The notes under the pieces were generated by a model. The model saw nothing but the letters and a program-made list of their open reading frames with translations, did not search any database and was not told where the DNA came from. Both the position numbers and the translations under genes were made by a program. From Alphaproteobacteria bacterium (GTDB lineage: Bacteria; Pseudomonadota; Alphaproteobacteria; Micavibrionales; Micavibrionaceae), in assembly GCA_021775995.1 (NCBI GenBank), contig JAJFGS010000013.1, positions 434,001 through 498,000 of the forward strand: a stretch of 64,000 bases of DNA, read 5' to 3'. Below, in pieces: positions 1 to 8,900 of the stretch (the stretch's first letter is position 1; every line of letters begins with the position of its first letter).

Positions 1-1
1 A

Positions 2-1003
2 GACGCTGATCAAGTAGCTTCTGTTTCAACAGAAGACCAAGCTGGTACTGGGGATGAGAAGGTTGCAGCTGTTGATACAGCGGCGGGTAACTCCTCTGAT
101 AGTAGAAAAAATAGAAATGATAATAGAAAAAATGTAGAAGCTACTGTACCACAGCCAGCGATAAACGCTGAAGGTATTCAAGTTGAACCAGGCAACCCTA
201 TTGTTGCAAAAGTTGATGGTAAAGAAATTACGCGGACTGATGTTTATCGCTTTATTCAAACAATGCCACAAAATGTTCAACAGTTACCCGCAGTTTCTGT
301 ATATCCAATTGCAATGGAGCAAGTTGTGAATACACGCATTGTTCAAACACAAGCAGATAAAGCAGATATTGAACAAACACCAGAATTTAAGCGTGAGATA
401 GAAGTTGTAAAACAACAGATTGCCCGTAATTTGTATTTGCAAAAACAAGTTGATGCAAAGATTAAAGATAATATGATTAAGGATGAGTATAAAAAGTATT
501 CCAAGAACATTCCTGCTGTCGAAGAACGTAATGCACGTCATATTTTACTTAAGACTGAAGACAAAGCGAAAGCTGTTCTCGAAAAATTGAATAAAGGTGG
601 AAAATTTGAAGAGCTTGCGAAAGAGCTTTCGGTTGGACCAACTGCACCAAAAGGTGGAGACTTAGGATATTTTGCAAAAACTGAAATGGTCACTGAATTC
701 TCAGATGCTGTTTTTGGTATGAAGAAAGGCGAGACCCTTAAAAAGCCTGTGAAAACACAGTTTGGTTGGCATGTGATTAAATTGGTTGATGTTCGTGAGC
801 GGGCAAAACCAACTTTAGAGCAAATGACACCAGCTATTCGTGCTGAGTTAAGCCGTAAAGTGTTGGATAATTTAATTAAAGAATGGCGCAAAGATGCAAA
901 AATTGAGCAATTCGATATTAATGGAAAACCACTAAAAGCAGGCGCAAATGCTATTGGTATTATTCCGCCAAAGTCTGATGCTAAACAAAAACAAGACGGT
1001 TAA
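2..1003 (+). CDS. Parvulin-type peptidyl-prolyl cis-trans isomerase, 5-prime end outside the window
   Basis: The frame is open from the first bases, so the start lies upstream. The visible part begins with a low-complexity, Asn/Arg/Lys-rich stretch of about 55 residues. Next comes a SurA/PrsA-like N-terminal helical domain (NPIVAKVDGKEITRTDVYRF), then a clear parvulin domain with ARHILLKTEDKA, GGDLGYFAKTEMV and FGWHVIKLVDVRE. The family catalyses prolyl isomerisation and acts as a foldase or chaperone for exported proteins, so a periplasmic location is inferred although the signal region is not visible. The C-terminus ends in a Lys/Gln-rich tail. Family membership is secure; the physiological client is unknown. 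Confidence 0.9.
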   Translation, partial: DADQVASVSTEDQAGTGDEKVAAVDTAAGNSSDSRKNRNDNRKNVEATVPQPAINAEGIQVEPGNPIVAKVDGKEITRTDVYRFIQTMPQNVQQLPAVSVYPIAMEQVVNTRIVQTQADKADIEQTPEFKREIEVVKQQIARNLYLQKQVDAKIKDNMIKDEYKKYSKNIPAVEERNARHILLKTEDKAKAVLEKLNKGGKFEELAKELSVGPTAPKGGDLGYFAKTEMVTEFSDAVFGMKKGETLKKPVKTQFGWHVIKLVDVRERAKPTLEQMTPAIRAELSRKVLDNLIKEWRKDAKIEQFDINGKPLKAGANAIGIIPPKSDAKQKQDG

Positions 1004-1028
1004 TTTTTAAAGGTTAACTTATAGTGAC

Positions 1029-1478
1029 ATGGGCTGCGTAGAAGCCTTACAACAGCCGCGAAATGAGACTCCTTCAGGTTTGAAGATTGTCTTGGTTGCG
1101 GCTGTTGCTTTAGCGGATTCCCAAAACAACATTTTGTTGGCAAAGCGTCCTAAGGGGAAAGCTATGGCTGGGCTTTGGGAGTTTCCTGGCGGTAAAGTAA
1201 AAGAAGGCGAAACACCAGAATTTGCTTTGGCACGTGAGCTGGCAGAAGAGTTAGCTATAGAAACGCGGGAATGTTGTTTTACACCACTTGGTTTTGCTTC
1301 TCACTCATATGATGATTTTCACCTTATGATGCCACTTTATGTTTGCCGTATGTGGCGCGGTGAGCCAAAACCTATAGAAGGGCAAGAGCTCGTATGGGTA
1401 AAACCCACTGATTTAGCAAAATATGATATGCCGCCTGCGGATATACCTTTAATTCACCAGATACAAGACAGACTTTAA
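1029..1478 (+). CDS. mutT: Nudix hydrolase, MutT-like 8-oxo-dGTP diphosphatase
   Basis: The 149-residue protein carries a complete Nudix box at about residues 57-79 (GGKVKEGETPEFALARELAE followed by ELAIE), matching GX5EX7REUXEEXGU. The context LAKRPKGKAMAGLWEFPGGK is typical of MutT/(d)CTP pyrophosphohydrolases that clean oxidised nucleotides from the pool. It follows the isomerase gene by 25 bp and precedes a methyltransferase by 3 bp, so the three are probably co-transcribed. The extra 20 N-terminal residues before the beta strand (LKIVLVAAVAL) may be a leader of the annotated start. MutT activity is inferred from the family; other Nudix substrates remain possible. Confidence 0.85.
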   Translation: MGCVEALQQPRNETPSGLKIVLVAAVALADSQNNILLAKRPKGKAMAGLWEFPGGKVKEGETPEFALARELAEELAIETRECCFTPLGFASHSYDDFHLMMPLYVCRMWRGEPKPIEGQELVWVKPTDLAKYDMPPADIPLIHQIQDRL

Positions 1479-1481
1479 GTT

Positions 1482-2219
1482 ATGCGCTCACTGAATGCCT
1501 ATAGTTTGAAAAGTTTTTATAATAGCCGTAAAGGAAAAATTATTCGTTACATAGTGCGGCAAAAAATCCTGAGCACTTGGCCAGAAATAAAATCTAAAAG
1601 ACTTATGGGGTATGGTTACGCTATGCCATATATGAAGCCTTATATGGACGATGCGAGCCGGACATTTAACATGATGCCTGCACAACTGGGCGTTCATAAT
1701 TGGCCGCCAGAATCTAATAACCTTGTGTGTTTACATGAGGAGTCTACGTTGCCACTGGAAACTAATTCTGTAGATTTTGTGCTTATGGTTCATGCCTTAG
1801 AATTTTTGGATAACCCCGAAGAAACATTTGAGGAAGTTTGGCGCGTTTTAAAAAGTACAGGGCGGTTGCTTATTGTTGTGCCAAATCGTTTGGGGTTGTG
1901 GGCGCGGGCGGATTGGAGTCCGTTTGGGCAAGGAAGACCATATTCAATAGGACAAGTAGAAGATTTTTTGAATGATAATTTATTTGTCCATGAGCACACA
2001 AGCCACGCTTTGTTTTCACCGCCATTTGAAAAAGAGATTTTGCTGAAAGGGGCTCATTTTTTTGAAAAAGTTGGCCCTTATTTGTACCCTGCTCTTGGTG
2101 GGGTTCATGTGATAGAGGCAACAAAGCAACTTTATGCTGGGACAGGGAAGCTGGCGCGGGCAGAAGGACGTGATGTTAAAAAAGTTTTGCCTGTCGCTGT
2201 GCCGACATCTAGAGCTTAA
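1482..2219 (+). CDS. Class I SAM-dependent methyltransferase (type 11)
   Basis: This 245-residue protein has a Methyltransf_11-like core. LPLETNSVDFVLMVHALEF corresponds to motifs II/III, and the following EEVWRVLKSTGRLLIVVPNR is the usual fourth-strand region. The N-terminal SAM-binding glycine loop is weak (KRLMGYGYAMPYM), as in alphaproteobacterial homologues of this family that are annotated only as methyltransferases. The substrate is unknown. It starts 3 bp after the Nudix gene and is probably translationally coupled to it. A Lys/Arg-rich C-terminal segment ends the protein. Confidence 0.75.
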   Translation: MRSLNAYSLKSFYNSRKGKIIRYIVRQKILSTWPEIKSKRLMGYGYAMPYMKPYMDDASRTFNMMPAQLGVHNWPPESNNLVCLHEESTLPLETNSVDFVLMVHALEFLDNPEETFEEVWRVLKSTGRLLIVVPNRLGLWARADWSPFGQGRPYSIGQVEDFLNDNLFVHEHTSHALFSPPFEKEILLKGAHFFEKVGPYLYPALGGVHVIEATKQLYAGTGKLARAEGRDVKKVLPVAVPTSRA

Positions 2220-2279
2220 ATTTTTTATAAGCGAGTATCATCCATAATAAGGCGATTAAAAGTTGGTAAATTTGAATTT

Positions 2280-2309
2280 TTGACAATTAGTATATTTTCA
2301 CCCTATATA
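2280..2309 (+). promoter_or_regulatory. Candidate sigma70 promoter of hisC-tyrA, possibly giving a leaderless mRNA
   Basis: TTGACA (2280-2285) is followed after 18 bp by TATATA (2304-2309). Initiation 6-7 bp downstream would fall on or next to the hisC ATG at 2315, and no Shine-Dalgarno sequence precedes that ATG. The rest of the 95-bp gap upstream shows nothing else. Confidence 0.5.
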
Positions 2310-2314
2310 TTCTC

Positions 2315-3400
2315 ATGATTAAAGCTAAAGACAGTATCTATAAAATTACGCCCTATATAGGCGGTGAAAGCACGGCAAAAGAAGGGCAGCGTATTATTAA
2401 GCTGTCTTCGAATGAGGGGGCGTTTGGCCCATCACCTATGGCGGTTAAAGCGATGCAAGAAGCGGCTAAGGATATGAATCGTTATCCTGATAGTGGTTGT
2501 TCTGCACTTAGGGAAGCTTTAGCGAAAAAAAATAATATTTCTGCAGACAGTATTGTCTGTGGAGCGGGCTCCGATGAAATTATCTCATTGCTGTGCTCTG
2601 CTTATGCAGGTGATGGTGATGAAGTATTATACACGGCACATGGTTTTCTTATGTACTCCATAAGTGCCAAAGTAGCAGGTGCTACACCAGTTGCCACTCC
2701 TGAAAAAAATTTAAAAGCCGATGTTGACGCACTTATTGATGCTGTTACAGAAAAAACAAAGATTTTATTTATTGCCAACCCTAATAATCCAACAGGTAGT
2801 TATTTAAAGCGTGCAGAAATTGAAGATCTTCACGCACGTTTACCAAAGTCTGTGTTATTGGTATTGGATGCGGCCTATGCGGAGTATGTCGACGACCCTG
2901 ACTATACAGTTGGTCATGATTTGGTATCCCAGCACGATAATATTGTGGTAACGCGTACTTTTTCTAAAGCGTATGGCATGGGTGGGGTTCGTCTTGGTTG
3001 GGCACATGGGCCAGATCATGTGGTTGATGTTTTAAACCGTGTTCGTGGTCCGTTTAATGTTAGTGCCGAAGCACAGGCTGCAGGAGTGGCGGCTTTACAG
3101 GATGATGATTTCCTAAAAATGACATTAGAGAGTAATAAAAAATGTCTAAAAATGACAGCTGATTCTTTGGAAGCCCTTGGCGTAAAAGTTTATCCTAGTG
3201 CAGGAAATTTTGTACTTGTGGACTTTGGCAATGCTGATAAAGCTGAGAATATACGGTTGGCTCTGAAAGATGAGGGAATCTTTATTCGTCAGATGGGGGG
3301 ATATGGTTTGCCAAGCTGTATGCGGATTACCATTGGAACTGGAGAAGAGATGGAGCTTGTTATTGAAGCAATCAAGGGTTATTTAGGTAGTCATGTTTAA
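2315..3400 (+). CDS. hisC: Histidinol-phosphate aminotransferase
   Basis: A fold-type I PLP aminotransferase of 361 residues, the usual HisC length. Visible landmarks are SSNEGAFGPSPMAV and RYPDSGCSALREALA near the N-terminus, the aspartate region FIANPNNPTGSY, the PLP-binding lysine K218 in RTFSKAYGMGGVRLGWA, and the C-terminal arginine region MRITIGTGEEME. HisC converts imidazole acetol phosphate to histidinol phosphate. In alphaproteobacteria this neighbour of tyrA often also serves aromatic amino-acid transamination. Its stop overlaps tyrA by 8 bp, so the two are translationally coupled. Dual use in tyrosine/phenylalanine synthesis is inferred from this pairing. Confidence 0.93.
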   Translation: MIKAKDSIYKITPYIGGESTAKEGQRIIKLSSNEGAFGPSPMAVKAMQEAAKDMNRYPDSGCSALREALAKKNNISADSIVCGAGSDEIISLLCSAYAGDGDEVLYTAHGFLMYSISAKVAGATPVATPEKNLKADVDALIDAVTEKTKILFIANPNNPTGSYLKRAEIEDLHARLPKSVLLVLDAAYAEYVDDPDYTVGHDLVSQHDNIVVTRTFSKAYGMGGVRLGWAHGPDHVVDVLNRVRGPFNVSAEAQAAGVAALQDDDFLKMTLESNKKCLKMTADSLEALGVKVYPSAGNFVLVDFGNADKAENIRLALKDEGIFIRQMGGYGLPSCMRITIGTGEEMELVIEAIKGYLGSHV

Positions 3401-4286
3401 ACAAATTACAATTATTGGTTTTGGTCTTATTGGATCATCAGTTGCACGGGCGGTTATCGAACACAAACAAGCGGAGTCAATTGTCTGTGTTGATACAGAT
3501 GAAGAGATCTGTAATAAAGTATTGGCAATGGGGTTGGCAGACGATGCCACAACTGATCCCTCACTCGGTGTGGCAGGAAGTGATCTTGTTATTTTATGTT
3601 GTCCTGTCGGTGCAATGGAACATGTTGCTAGCCGTATTGCGGGTCATCTTGAAAATGGATGTATTGTTTCAGATGTTGGATCAGTTAAAGGGTCCGTTAT
3701 TAAAGTGCTACAACCACGCTTACCATCCTATGTTCATTTGGTGCCGGCACATCCGATTTCAGGGGCAGAAAAAACAGGCCCAGAGAGTGGTTTTGCGGAG
3801 CTGTTTAACAATCGTTGGTGTATTTTAACGCCATTGCCACATACGGAGCTTTCCGCGCTTGAGAAGGTAACTAAGTTATGGGAGTCCTTTGGGTCTATGG
3901 TTGAAATTATGGATCCTGAACATCATGATTTAATTTTAGGGCTTACATCGCATTTACCGCATTTGATTGCTTATTCTGTTGTAGGAACAGCAACAAATTT
4001 AGAAGATGATATTAAGTCCGAAGTTATTAAGTTTTCTGCAGGTGGTTTTCGTGATTTTACACGGCTTGCCTCTTCTGATCCTGTGATGTGGCGTGATGTA
4101 TTTTTAAATAATAAAGATGCTGTGTTGGAGGTCTTGCAAAGATTTACCGAAGACCTTACATCATTGCAAAAAGCTATCCGAAAGGGTGACGGAGAATATC
4201 TTTATCAACAATTCTCAGATACCAGAGAAATCAGACCTGCTATTGTTGATGCAGGACAGGCGGATTATTTAGATCCTGAGAGTTAA
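3393..4286 (+). CDS. tyrA: Prephenate/arogenate dehydrogenase
   Basis: The 297-residue protein starts with a Rossmann NAD(P) motif (ITIIGFGLIGSSVARAV) and a second-strand acidic residue (VCVDTDEE). It then shows the family signatures VSDVGSVKG, HPISGAEKTGPESGF and the helical dimerisation half with GLTSHLPHLIAYSVV and FSAGGFRDFTRLASSDPVMW. It oxidatively decarboxylates prephenate and/or arogenate in tyrosine synthesis; cofactor and substrate preference cannot be read here. The start codon lies inside hisC. Its 3-prime end overlaps the convergent DUF2125 gene by 4 bp, an arrangement seen in other alphaproteobacteria. Confidence 0.92.
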   Translation: MFKQITIIGFGLIGSSVARAVIEHKQAESIVCVDTDEEICNKVLAMGLADDATTDPSLGVAGSDLVILCCPVGAMEHVASRIAGHLENGCIVSDVGSVKGSVIKVLQPRLPSYVHLVPAHPISGAEKTGPESGFAELFNNRWCILTPLPHTELSALEKVTKLWESFGSMVEIMDPEHHDLILGLTSHLPHLIAYSVVGTATNLEDDIKSEVIKFSAGGFRDFTRLASSDPVMWRDVFLNNKDAVLEVLQRFTEDLTSLQKAIRKGDGEYLYQQFSDTREIRPAIVDAGQADYLDPES

Positions 4287-5053
4287 ATGCTGTCAGGCCA
4301 GTTAATTTCAGGGATTTCAACGGTTTGAATAGGTCCTAAAGATAGTTTTTGATTATTTATTTTTACACTAAATTCAACGAATTTTTGACCTGTTTTCTCA
4401 TCTGTTTGTGCCATAGAATTTAGAACAGTTGAGGCAACGGCGGCCTGCATTGTACTGATTTCGCTTGTCACAACGGTCATAAAATCAATAAGTTTGTCAA
4501 AATCTGTCATAACGGTTTTGAGGTTTAGTGTTGGTTGTAGATTTTCGTCTAAACCAATTGGCCCGCTTGCTTTTACAAGCATATCGTTTTTACCGAGCTC
4601 GATATTTTTAAATATAATTTCACCAACATTTTTTTGCCATGCGCGGACTTCGGATTGAGTCATCTTATTTGGAAGATATTTAGGAATGATAAATGTTGTT
4701 TTGAATTCATCTGCTTCATAAAGTTTTCCGTCATATTTATTTTGAATTGAGATTTTGTCTATAGTTACTTTAAGAGGACGTGAAGGAAGAGGGAAAGCAC
4801 TGATTTTAAGTTCATTAAATTGAATTTTTAAATCACCATTTTTCAGACCTTTTTGGTAGGTAATAACGGGTTTAAAGGGAAATCCTGAGAGTGCTGGTTT
4901 GTTGCCATAGAATTGATAGCCCATTGATGGACCGTCAATGTTGTAGAATTGATCAATTTCTTCATTCAGAGCTCGTGCCATATGCAACCAAAAGCCGCTA
5001 TATATAATAGAGCCAATTAAAGTAAGAAAAAATATATGTTTAGAAATTTTCAT
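4283..5053 (-). CDS. DUF2125-like exported or anchored protein
   Basis: A 256-residue protein with one N-terminal hydrophobic segment (about residues 8-27, FFLTLIGSIIYSGFWLHMA) acting as signal anchor. The remainder is beta-rich and resembles the alphaproteobacterial DUF2125 family, whose members commonly sit beside tyrA as here. A conserved-looking patch is NKPALSGFPFKPVITYQKGL. The function is not known. It is the last gene of a minus-strand series ftsE-ftsX-YdcF-plsC-DUF2125 with 4-bp overlaps, so a role in the cell envelope is a reasonable inference only. Confidence 0.6.
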   Translation of the reverse strand: MKISKHIFFLTLIGSIIYSGFWLHMARALNEEIDQFYNIDGPSMGYQFYGNKPALSGFPFKPVITYQKGLKNGDLKIQFNELKISAFPLPSRPLKVTIDKISIQNKYDGKLYEADEFKTTFIIPKYLPNKMTQSEVRAWQKNVGEIIFKNIELGKNDMLVKASGPIGLDENLQPTLNLKTVMTDFDKLIDFMTVVTSEISTMQAAVASTVLNSMAQTDEKTGQKFVEFSVKINNQKLSLGPIQTVEIPEINWPDSI

Positions 5054-5853
5054 AGTGCTTCATCAGTTATTAATTTAGGAGTGGGGGGTGCCTCAAGATA
5101 GGCATAATTCTGTTTGGCTTCTATCATAAGCGCAATTGATTTTTCTTCCAAGCGATCTTCTAATGCTTTCATTACTTTTTTATCATCTAACCCAGATTCA
5201 ATAGGGGGAAGAAATTCAAAAATAACTTTTCCAGGTTTTTTTGTAAAACTATTACGTCCCCAGAACATACCACTATTAAGGGCTAAGGGGATAATAGGCA
5301 TATCAGTGTGGTTATACATTTTGACGGTGCCGCCCTTATATGGTTTTTCTTTGGCTGTAGCATTTATGGCAACACGTGTGCCTTGGGGGAAGATTACGAT
5401 AGGACGTCCTTGATCTTGCATTCTTTTTGCGCCCTCTACGATTGATTTCATAGCTTCTTCTTTATTGCTACGATCGATAGCTATGATATCTAATTTATTC
5501 AAAAAAGACCCAAACAGGGGTATGTTTAATAATTCTTTTTTTAATACGATCGTAGGATCACCAAATAAATGGTGAAGTTTTAAGGTTTCGTAAGCAGATT
5601 GATGTTTCGCTGCAACAATATAGTTTCTATCAGTTGGGATATTTTCTTTTCCACGTATTTCAAAATCAAGATTTAAGATATTTTTTTCTAAAAAATGTAC
5701 GATTCCTAACCATAGACGTGTAATCCATAGAATAACACCACGAGGTAATAAAAAAGCAGGAATAAAGAAGATACATACGAATGTTGTGGCGATGTAAAAA
5801 CATATATTGAATAATATTGAGCGGATTAAAATCATTTTATGTTTTGCATCCAA
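5050..5853 (-). CDS. plsC: 1-acyl-sn-glycerol-3-phosphate acyltransferase (PlsC-like)
   Basis: The 267-residue protein has an N-terminal membrane segment (about residues 9-35) followed by an LPLAT domain. The acyltransferase motif I appears as AAKHQSAYETL, with H-x4-E in place of the usual H-x4-D, as in many alphaproteobacterial PlsC proteins. Motif III is seen as IVIFPQGTRVA and motif IV as MPIIPLALNSGMFWGR. The enzyme acylates lysophosphatidate to phosphatidate in phospholipid synthesis at the inner membrane. It overlaps both neighbours, by 22 bp with the YdcF gene and 4 bp with DUF2125, indicating one operon. Confidence 0.85.
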   Translation of the reverse strand: MDAKHKMILIRSILFNICFYIATTFVCIFFIPAFLLPRGVILWITRLWLGIVHFLEKNILNLDFEIRGKENIPTDRNYIVAAKHQSAYETLKLHHLFGDPTIVLKKELLNIPLFGSFLNKLDIIAIDRSNKEEAMKSIVEGAKRMQDQGRPIVIFPQGTRVAINATAKEKPYKGGTVKMYNHTDMPIIPLALNSGMFWGRNSFTKKPGKVIFEFLPPIESGLDDKKVMKALEDRLEEKSIALMIEAKQNYAYLEAPPTPKLITDEAL

Positions 5854-6404
5854 CGAATAAGAGTTTTGTTATATTCACTAAATGTTAGTTCCCAAAAACG
5901 ACCTTTCCACGATACAAAGTCATCTGTAAAAACTGGATTTTTAATTATTTGTGTGTCTGGAAGAAGGTTTTTAATTTCCATTGCTGCGCGTGGCATATGA
6001 TAGCTGGAAGTTACAAGGCGAAAAGATTTTATATCATATTTGTTAACCCATTCTTTAATTTCTGTTGCGTTGCTAATGGTGTCTATAGATTTATAGCCTA
6101 AAAATATACAACATGGTCGTGGCGATATTGGGTTTTTCCAACTTTTAAAAATATCTTCTTTTGTAACGTCTTTGTTGACCCCAGAAATAAATAGTTTGGG
6201 AGCCATATTTTCTCCAATTAGATTCAGTCCTGCGTTAATGCGTCCATTTCCACCTGTTAAAACAATTACGGCGTCTGTTTTTGTTTTATCTTGTGTTGGC
6301 TTTCCTATCGCAATATTGGTGGCAAACCATAACCATCCTAATCCCCAGATGATAAAAAGGGTGAGGAGGGGGATAAAAATAAAATTGAAGAATTTTGATA
6401 TCAT
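5832..6404 (-). CDS. YdcF/SanA-type DUF218 membrane-anchored protein
   Basis: A 190-residue protein with an N-terminal transmembrane segment (LTLFIIWGLGWLWFATNIAI) and a DUF218 domain. Seen in the domain are DAVIVLTGGNGRINAGLNLI, APKLFISGV, a conserved cysteine region PCCIFLGYKSIDTISNATE, and the signature RLVTSSYHMPRAAMEIKNL. Family members (YdcF, SanA, ElyC) are linked to envelope integrity, and the biochemical activity is uncertain. The gene lies between ftsX and plsC, 12 bp after ftsX, a common alphaproteobacterial order. Confidence 0.85.
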   Translation of the reverse strand: MISKFFNFIFIPLLTLFIIWGLGWLWFATNIAIGKPTQDKTKTDAVIVLTGGNGRINAGLNLIGENMAPKLFISGVNKDVTKEDIFKSWKNPISPRPCCIFLGYKSIDTISNATEIKEWVNKYDIKSFRLVTSSYHMPRAAMEIKNLLPDTQIIKNPVFTDDFVSWKGRFWELTFSEYNKTLIRWMQNIK

Positions 6405-6416
6405 GAATAGTTGATA

Positions 6417-7358
6417 TTAAGGCATTTTGGATAATTCACGCAAGACAGTTTGCCGCGCAGTTACCATAGCCAATAATCCTATAAAAAATGGAAGTATTAT
6501 TAAAATAATAATTTGTACAAAACTTAAGTTAAAATCTGGCAATAGGCTTATATCTCTTTGTTTTAGCAACCATCCTATTATAAATATTAAGATAAGCCCG
6601 ATAATTGCGCCAATAGCTGATCCTTGAAGACAGGTAATAAAGCTGTAGCGTTGTAATTGATTGGCTATATAGCGGTCTCCAGCCCCCATAAGGTGCAACA
6701 ATTCAAGTTCTTCGTCATAAACAGCCATCCGTGCCTGAACCGCCCCAGCAACGGCAACGACGGTGGTTATGCCAATCAGTGTTGAAATGAGGATAGCGGC
6801 GAAATTTAGAGCTCCCGTAAATTTTAGAAGATCGGCAAGCCAAGTGCCATGTGTGTCCAATCTTACATGTTCTCCAAAACTTTTAAGGCGACTTTCTAAG
6901 ATAGTGTAATTAATTTCTTTATCATCTTTAAATTTTATAGAAACAATACCGGGGAGTGGCACGTTTTCAAATGTAATCTCATTACCTAACCAAGGAGAAA
7001 CAAGATCTTTAATTTCTTGAGGGCGCATAATTTCAGCGGTTTCAACATCGGGGTGTCCTTTTAGAAAGGATTCTATATCTAAAGCTATTTTATCAACGAC
7101 AACCTGTTCAATAATATTACCCTTATTATCTTCTGCAGGAATTTCAACGGTGGCTTTGTTCTCTAACCCTGAGGACCAACGCTCAGTCATTTCAGATAAA
7201 GAAAAAGAAGCAGATAGAGCAAATATAGCGAGGATTGTCATCAATCCCATCAGAATTTTAAGAAAACTACCGCCACTGCCTTTGTTTAAAGGTAGATCAT
7301 ATTTGCGTTTTTCTTTAGCAACGCCGAGGGATCGGTCTTTTTTTATGAAGTTGATCAT
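6417..7358 (-). CDS. ftsX: Cell-division ABC transporter permease FtsX
   Basis: This 313-residue protein has a cytoplasmic N-terminus, a first membrane helix at about residues 34-54, and a periplasmic domain of about 130 residues. Three further C-terminal helices follow (FAAILISTLIGITTVVAVAGA, the GSAIGAIIGLILIFIIGWL region and IIILIILPFFIGLLAMV). This is the 4-TM FtsX layout. ELELLHLMGAGDRYIANQLQ between TM2 and TM3 is the typical coupling segment of this MacB/FtsX superfamily. FtsEX controls peptidoglycan hydrolases at the septum. It starts on the last base of ftsE. Confidence 0.88.
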   Translation of the reverse strand: MINFIKKDRSLGVAKEKRKYDLPLNKGSGGSFLKILMGLMTILAIFALSASFSLSEMTERWSSGLENKATVEIPAEDNKGNIIEQVVVDKIALDIESFLKGHPDVETAEIMRPQEIKDLVSPWLGNEITFENVPLPGIVSIKFKDDKEINYTILESRLKSFGEHVRLDTHGTWLADLLKFTGALNFAAILISTLIGITTVVAVAGAVQARMAVYDEELELLHLMGAGDRYIANQLQRYSFITCLQGSAIGAIIGLILIFIIGWLLKQRDISLLPDFNLSFVQIIILIILPFFIGLLAMVTARQTVLRELSKMP

Positions 7359-8059
7359 TAGAACATACTTCCTAAACGTTGCTTTATAGTTTGTTGAGGC
7401 TTTTCAAGGTATGCTTGACCATCATCGAGGATAATCCTGTCATGCTGGCTAAATTTCTGCATGAGCACGGTATTGTGAGAAGCAATGACAACAGTTGTTC
7501 CCATGCGGTTTAGTTGATCAAATAAGTTCATCAAACGTAGCCCAATTTCATCATCTAAGTTTCCTGTTGGCTCATCGGCAAGAAGAAGTTTTGGGCGCGT
7601 AATGACAGCGCGTGCAACAGCAATTCTTTGTTGTTGTCCACCAGACATGGTGTTGGGCAGCATGTGACGATGATCACCAAGACCAACCCATTCCATGAGT
7701 TCTTCGACATTGGCACGAATTTCTTTTTCGGGCTGTCCGCTAATGCGTAAAGGTAGGGCAATGTTATCAAAGGCAGACATATGATTAAGTAGGCGGAAAT
7801 CTTGGAAGACAACGCCGATACGTTGCCTTAATTTTTTAAGTTCTTGTCTGTTTAATTGACCAACATTTTTACCAAACATAGACATAAGGCCACGTGTAGG
7901 CTGGCGACCAAGGTAAAGCATAGACATGAGGGAGGTTTTTCCAGAGCCACTGGGTCCAGAAAGGAAGTGAAATGTACCTGGTTCAAGAGTAAAGTTTATA
8001 TCTGATAAAACTTCAGGTCCGACACCATATCTCAATCCTACATGTTCAAATTTAATCAT
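7358..8059 (-). CDS. ftsE: Cell-division ATP-binding protein FtsE
   Basis: A 233-residue ABC ATPase. Walker A is SGPSGSGKTS, the Q-loop is VFQDFRLL, the signature is MSGGQQQR, Walker B is LLLADEPTG and the switch histidine is in VIASHN. It pairs with the FtsX permease that begins at its stop codon. The opening MIKFEHVGLRYGVGPEVLSDINF and the length are typical of FtsE. The ATP-driven conformational change is transmitted through FtsX to periplasmic hydrolase activators. The upstream gene ends 2 bp away, so the transcript probably starts before 8814. Confidence 0.93.
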   Translation of the reverse strand: MIKFEHVGLRYGVGPEVLSDINFTLEPGTFHFLSGPSGSGKTSLMSMLYLGRQPTRGLMSMFGKNVGQLNRQELKKLRQRIGVVFQDFRLLNHMSAFDNIALPLRISGQPEKEIRANVEELMEWVGLGDHRHMLPNTMSGGQQQRIAVARAVITRPKLLLADEPTGNLDDEIGLRLMNLFDQLNRMGTTVVIASHNTVLMQKFSQHDRIILDDGQAYLEKPQQTIKQRLGSMF

Positions 8060-8061
8060 CG

Positions 8062-8814
8062 TTATTCTTTGAGCGTTTCTTCTTCGTTGCCAAAATTCAC
8101 AATTTTTTGAAGTGTTTGAGCTTTGGCATAGGGGTTATCTATTTTATGCGCAGAGGCATAAGCATCGTCAAGCTTTCCTGCCTTCGTAAAAATAGCTGCA
8201 ATTGTGCCGTAGGCTTTATTACGATAAGAAGTGCTATTGATCTCAGCAATGCTTAACATAGCATTTTTAAAGTCCCCACGTTCCGCCTGAATTTCTGCAG
8301 TTTCACCAAAAGCCTTATTGCGAAGCGCTTCATTTTTCATGGTTTTAGCCGTTGCCATTGCTCCTGCGTTATCTTTGGCAAAAGCTTGTGCCATAGCGAT
8401 ATAAGTATAAGCGATAGCGTAAGAGGGTTCGTGTTCAATTTTTTCGGCTTCAAGCGCTAAGTTTTTAAAAAGTGATTCATAACGGTCTTTGTCATTCCAA
8501 TCATTATCTGCCGCCGCCATACCGATACCGCGAATGGTCATGGCTTTTGTGTCAGGTTTTTTGATTTGTGTTATTAGCTCTATAGCTTTAGCTTCCTGTC
8601 CTTCATAGGTGAAAGATTTGGCAAGTTCGCGTAAGGCTTTATCGCGCCAAGCAGGATTATCTATTTCTTCTGTTGTTTTTAAAATTTCATTCATGACACA
8701 GAGCTTGTCTGTGGCAACACATTGGGCATAGGAAATATGGGAAAATATAAGGGCAATCGTAAATAGAATAATTGCTATAATAGCTTGAGATGATATTGCT
8801 TTAAAATTTTTCAT
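8062..8814 (-). CDS. Exported helical-repeat protein of unknown function
   Basis: I chose the ATG at 8814 because it begins a good signal peptide (MKNFKAISSQAIIAIILFTI, cleavage near SYAQC) and is preceded by GGAG. An upstream in-frame ATG would add 20 unlikely residues. The mature part of about 215 residues is a run of TPR/HEAT-like helix pairs (for example KALRELAKSFTYEGQEAKAI and RNKAYGTIAAIFTKAGKLDD). An N-terminal cysteine pair (CVATDKLC) may form a disulfide. It lies 2 bp upstream of ftsE in the same orientation and may be co-transcribed. No function can be assigned; a periplasmic scaffold is inference. Confidence 0.7.
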   Translation of the reverse strand: MKNFKAISSQAIIAIILFTIALIFSHISYAQCVATDKLCVMNEILKTTEEIDNPAWRDKALRELAKSFTYEGQEAKAIELITQIKKPDTKAMTIRGIGMAAADNDWNDKDRYESLFKNLALEAEKIEHEPSYAIAYTYIAMAQAFAKDNAGAMATAKTMKNEALRNKAFGETAEIQAERGDFKNAMLSIAEINSTSYRNKAYGTIAAIFTKAGKLDDAYASAHKIDNPYAKAQTLQKIVNFGNEEETLKE

Positions 8815-8900
8815 GGGGCTACTCCAACGCTTGTATTGCACCTGAAATCTATAGACTTTATATATAAAAGACAAATCACTTTAGAGATTATTGGCCTTTT

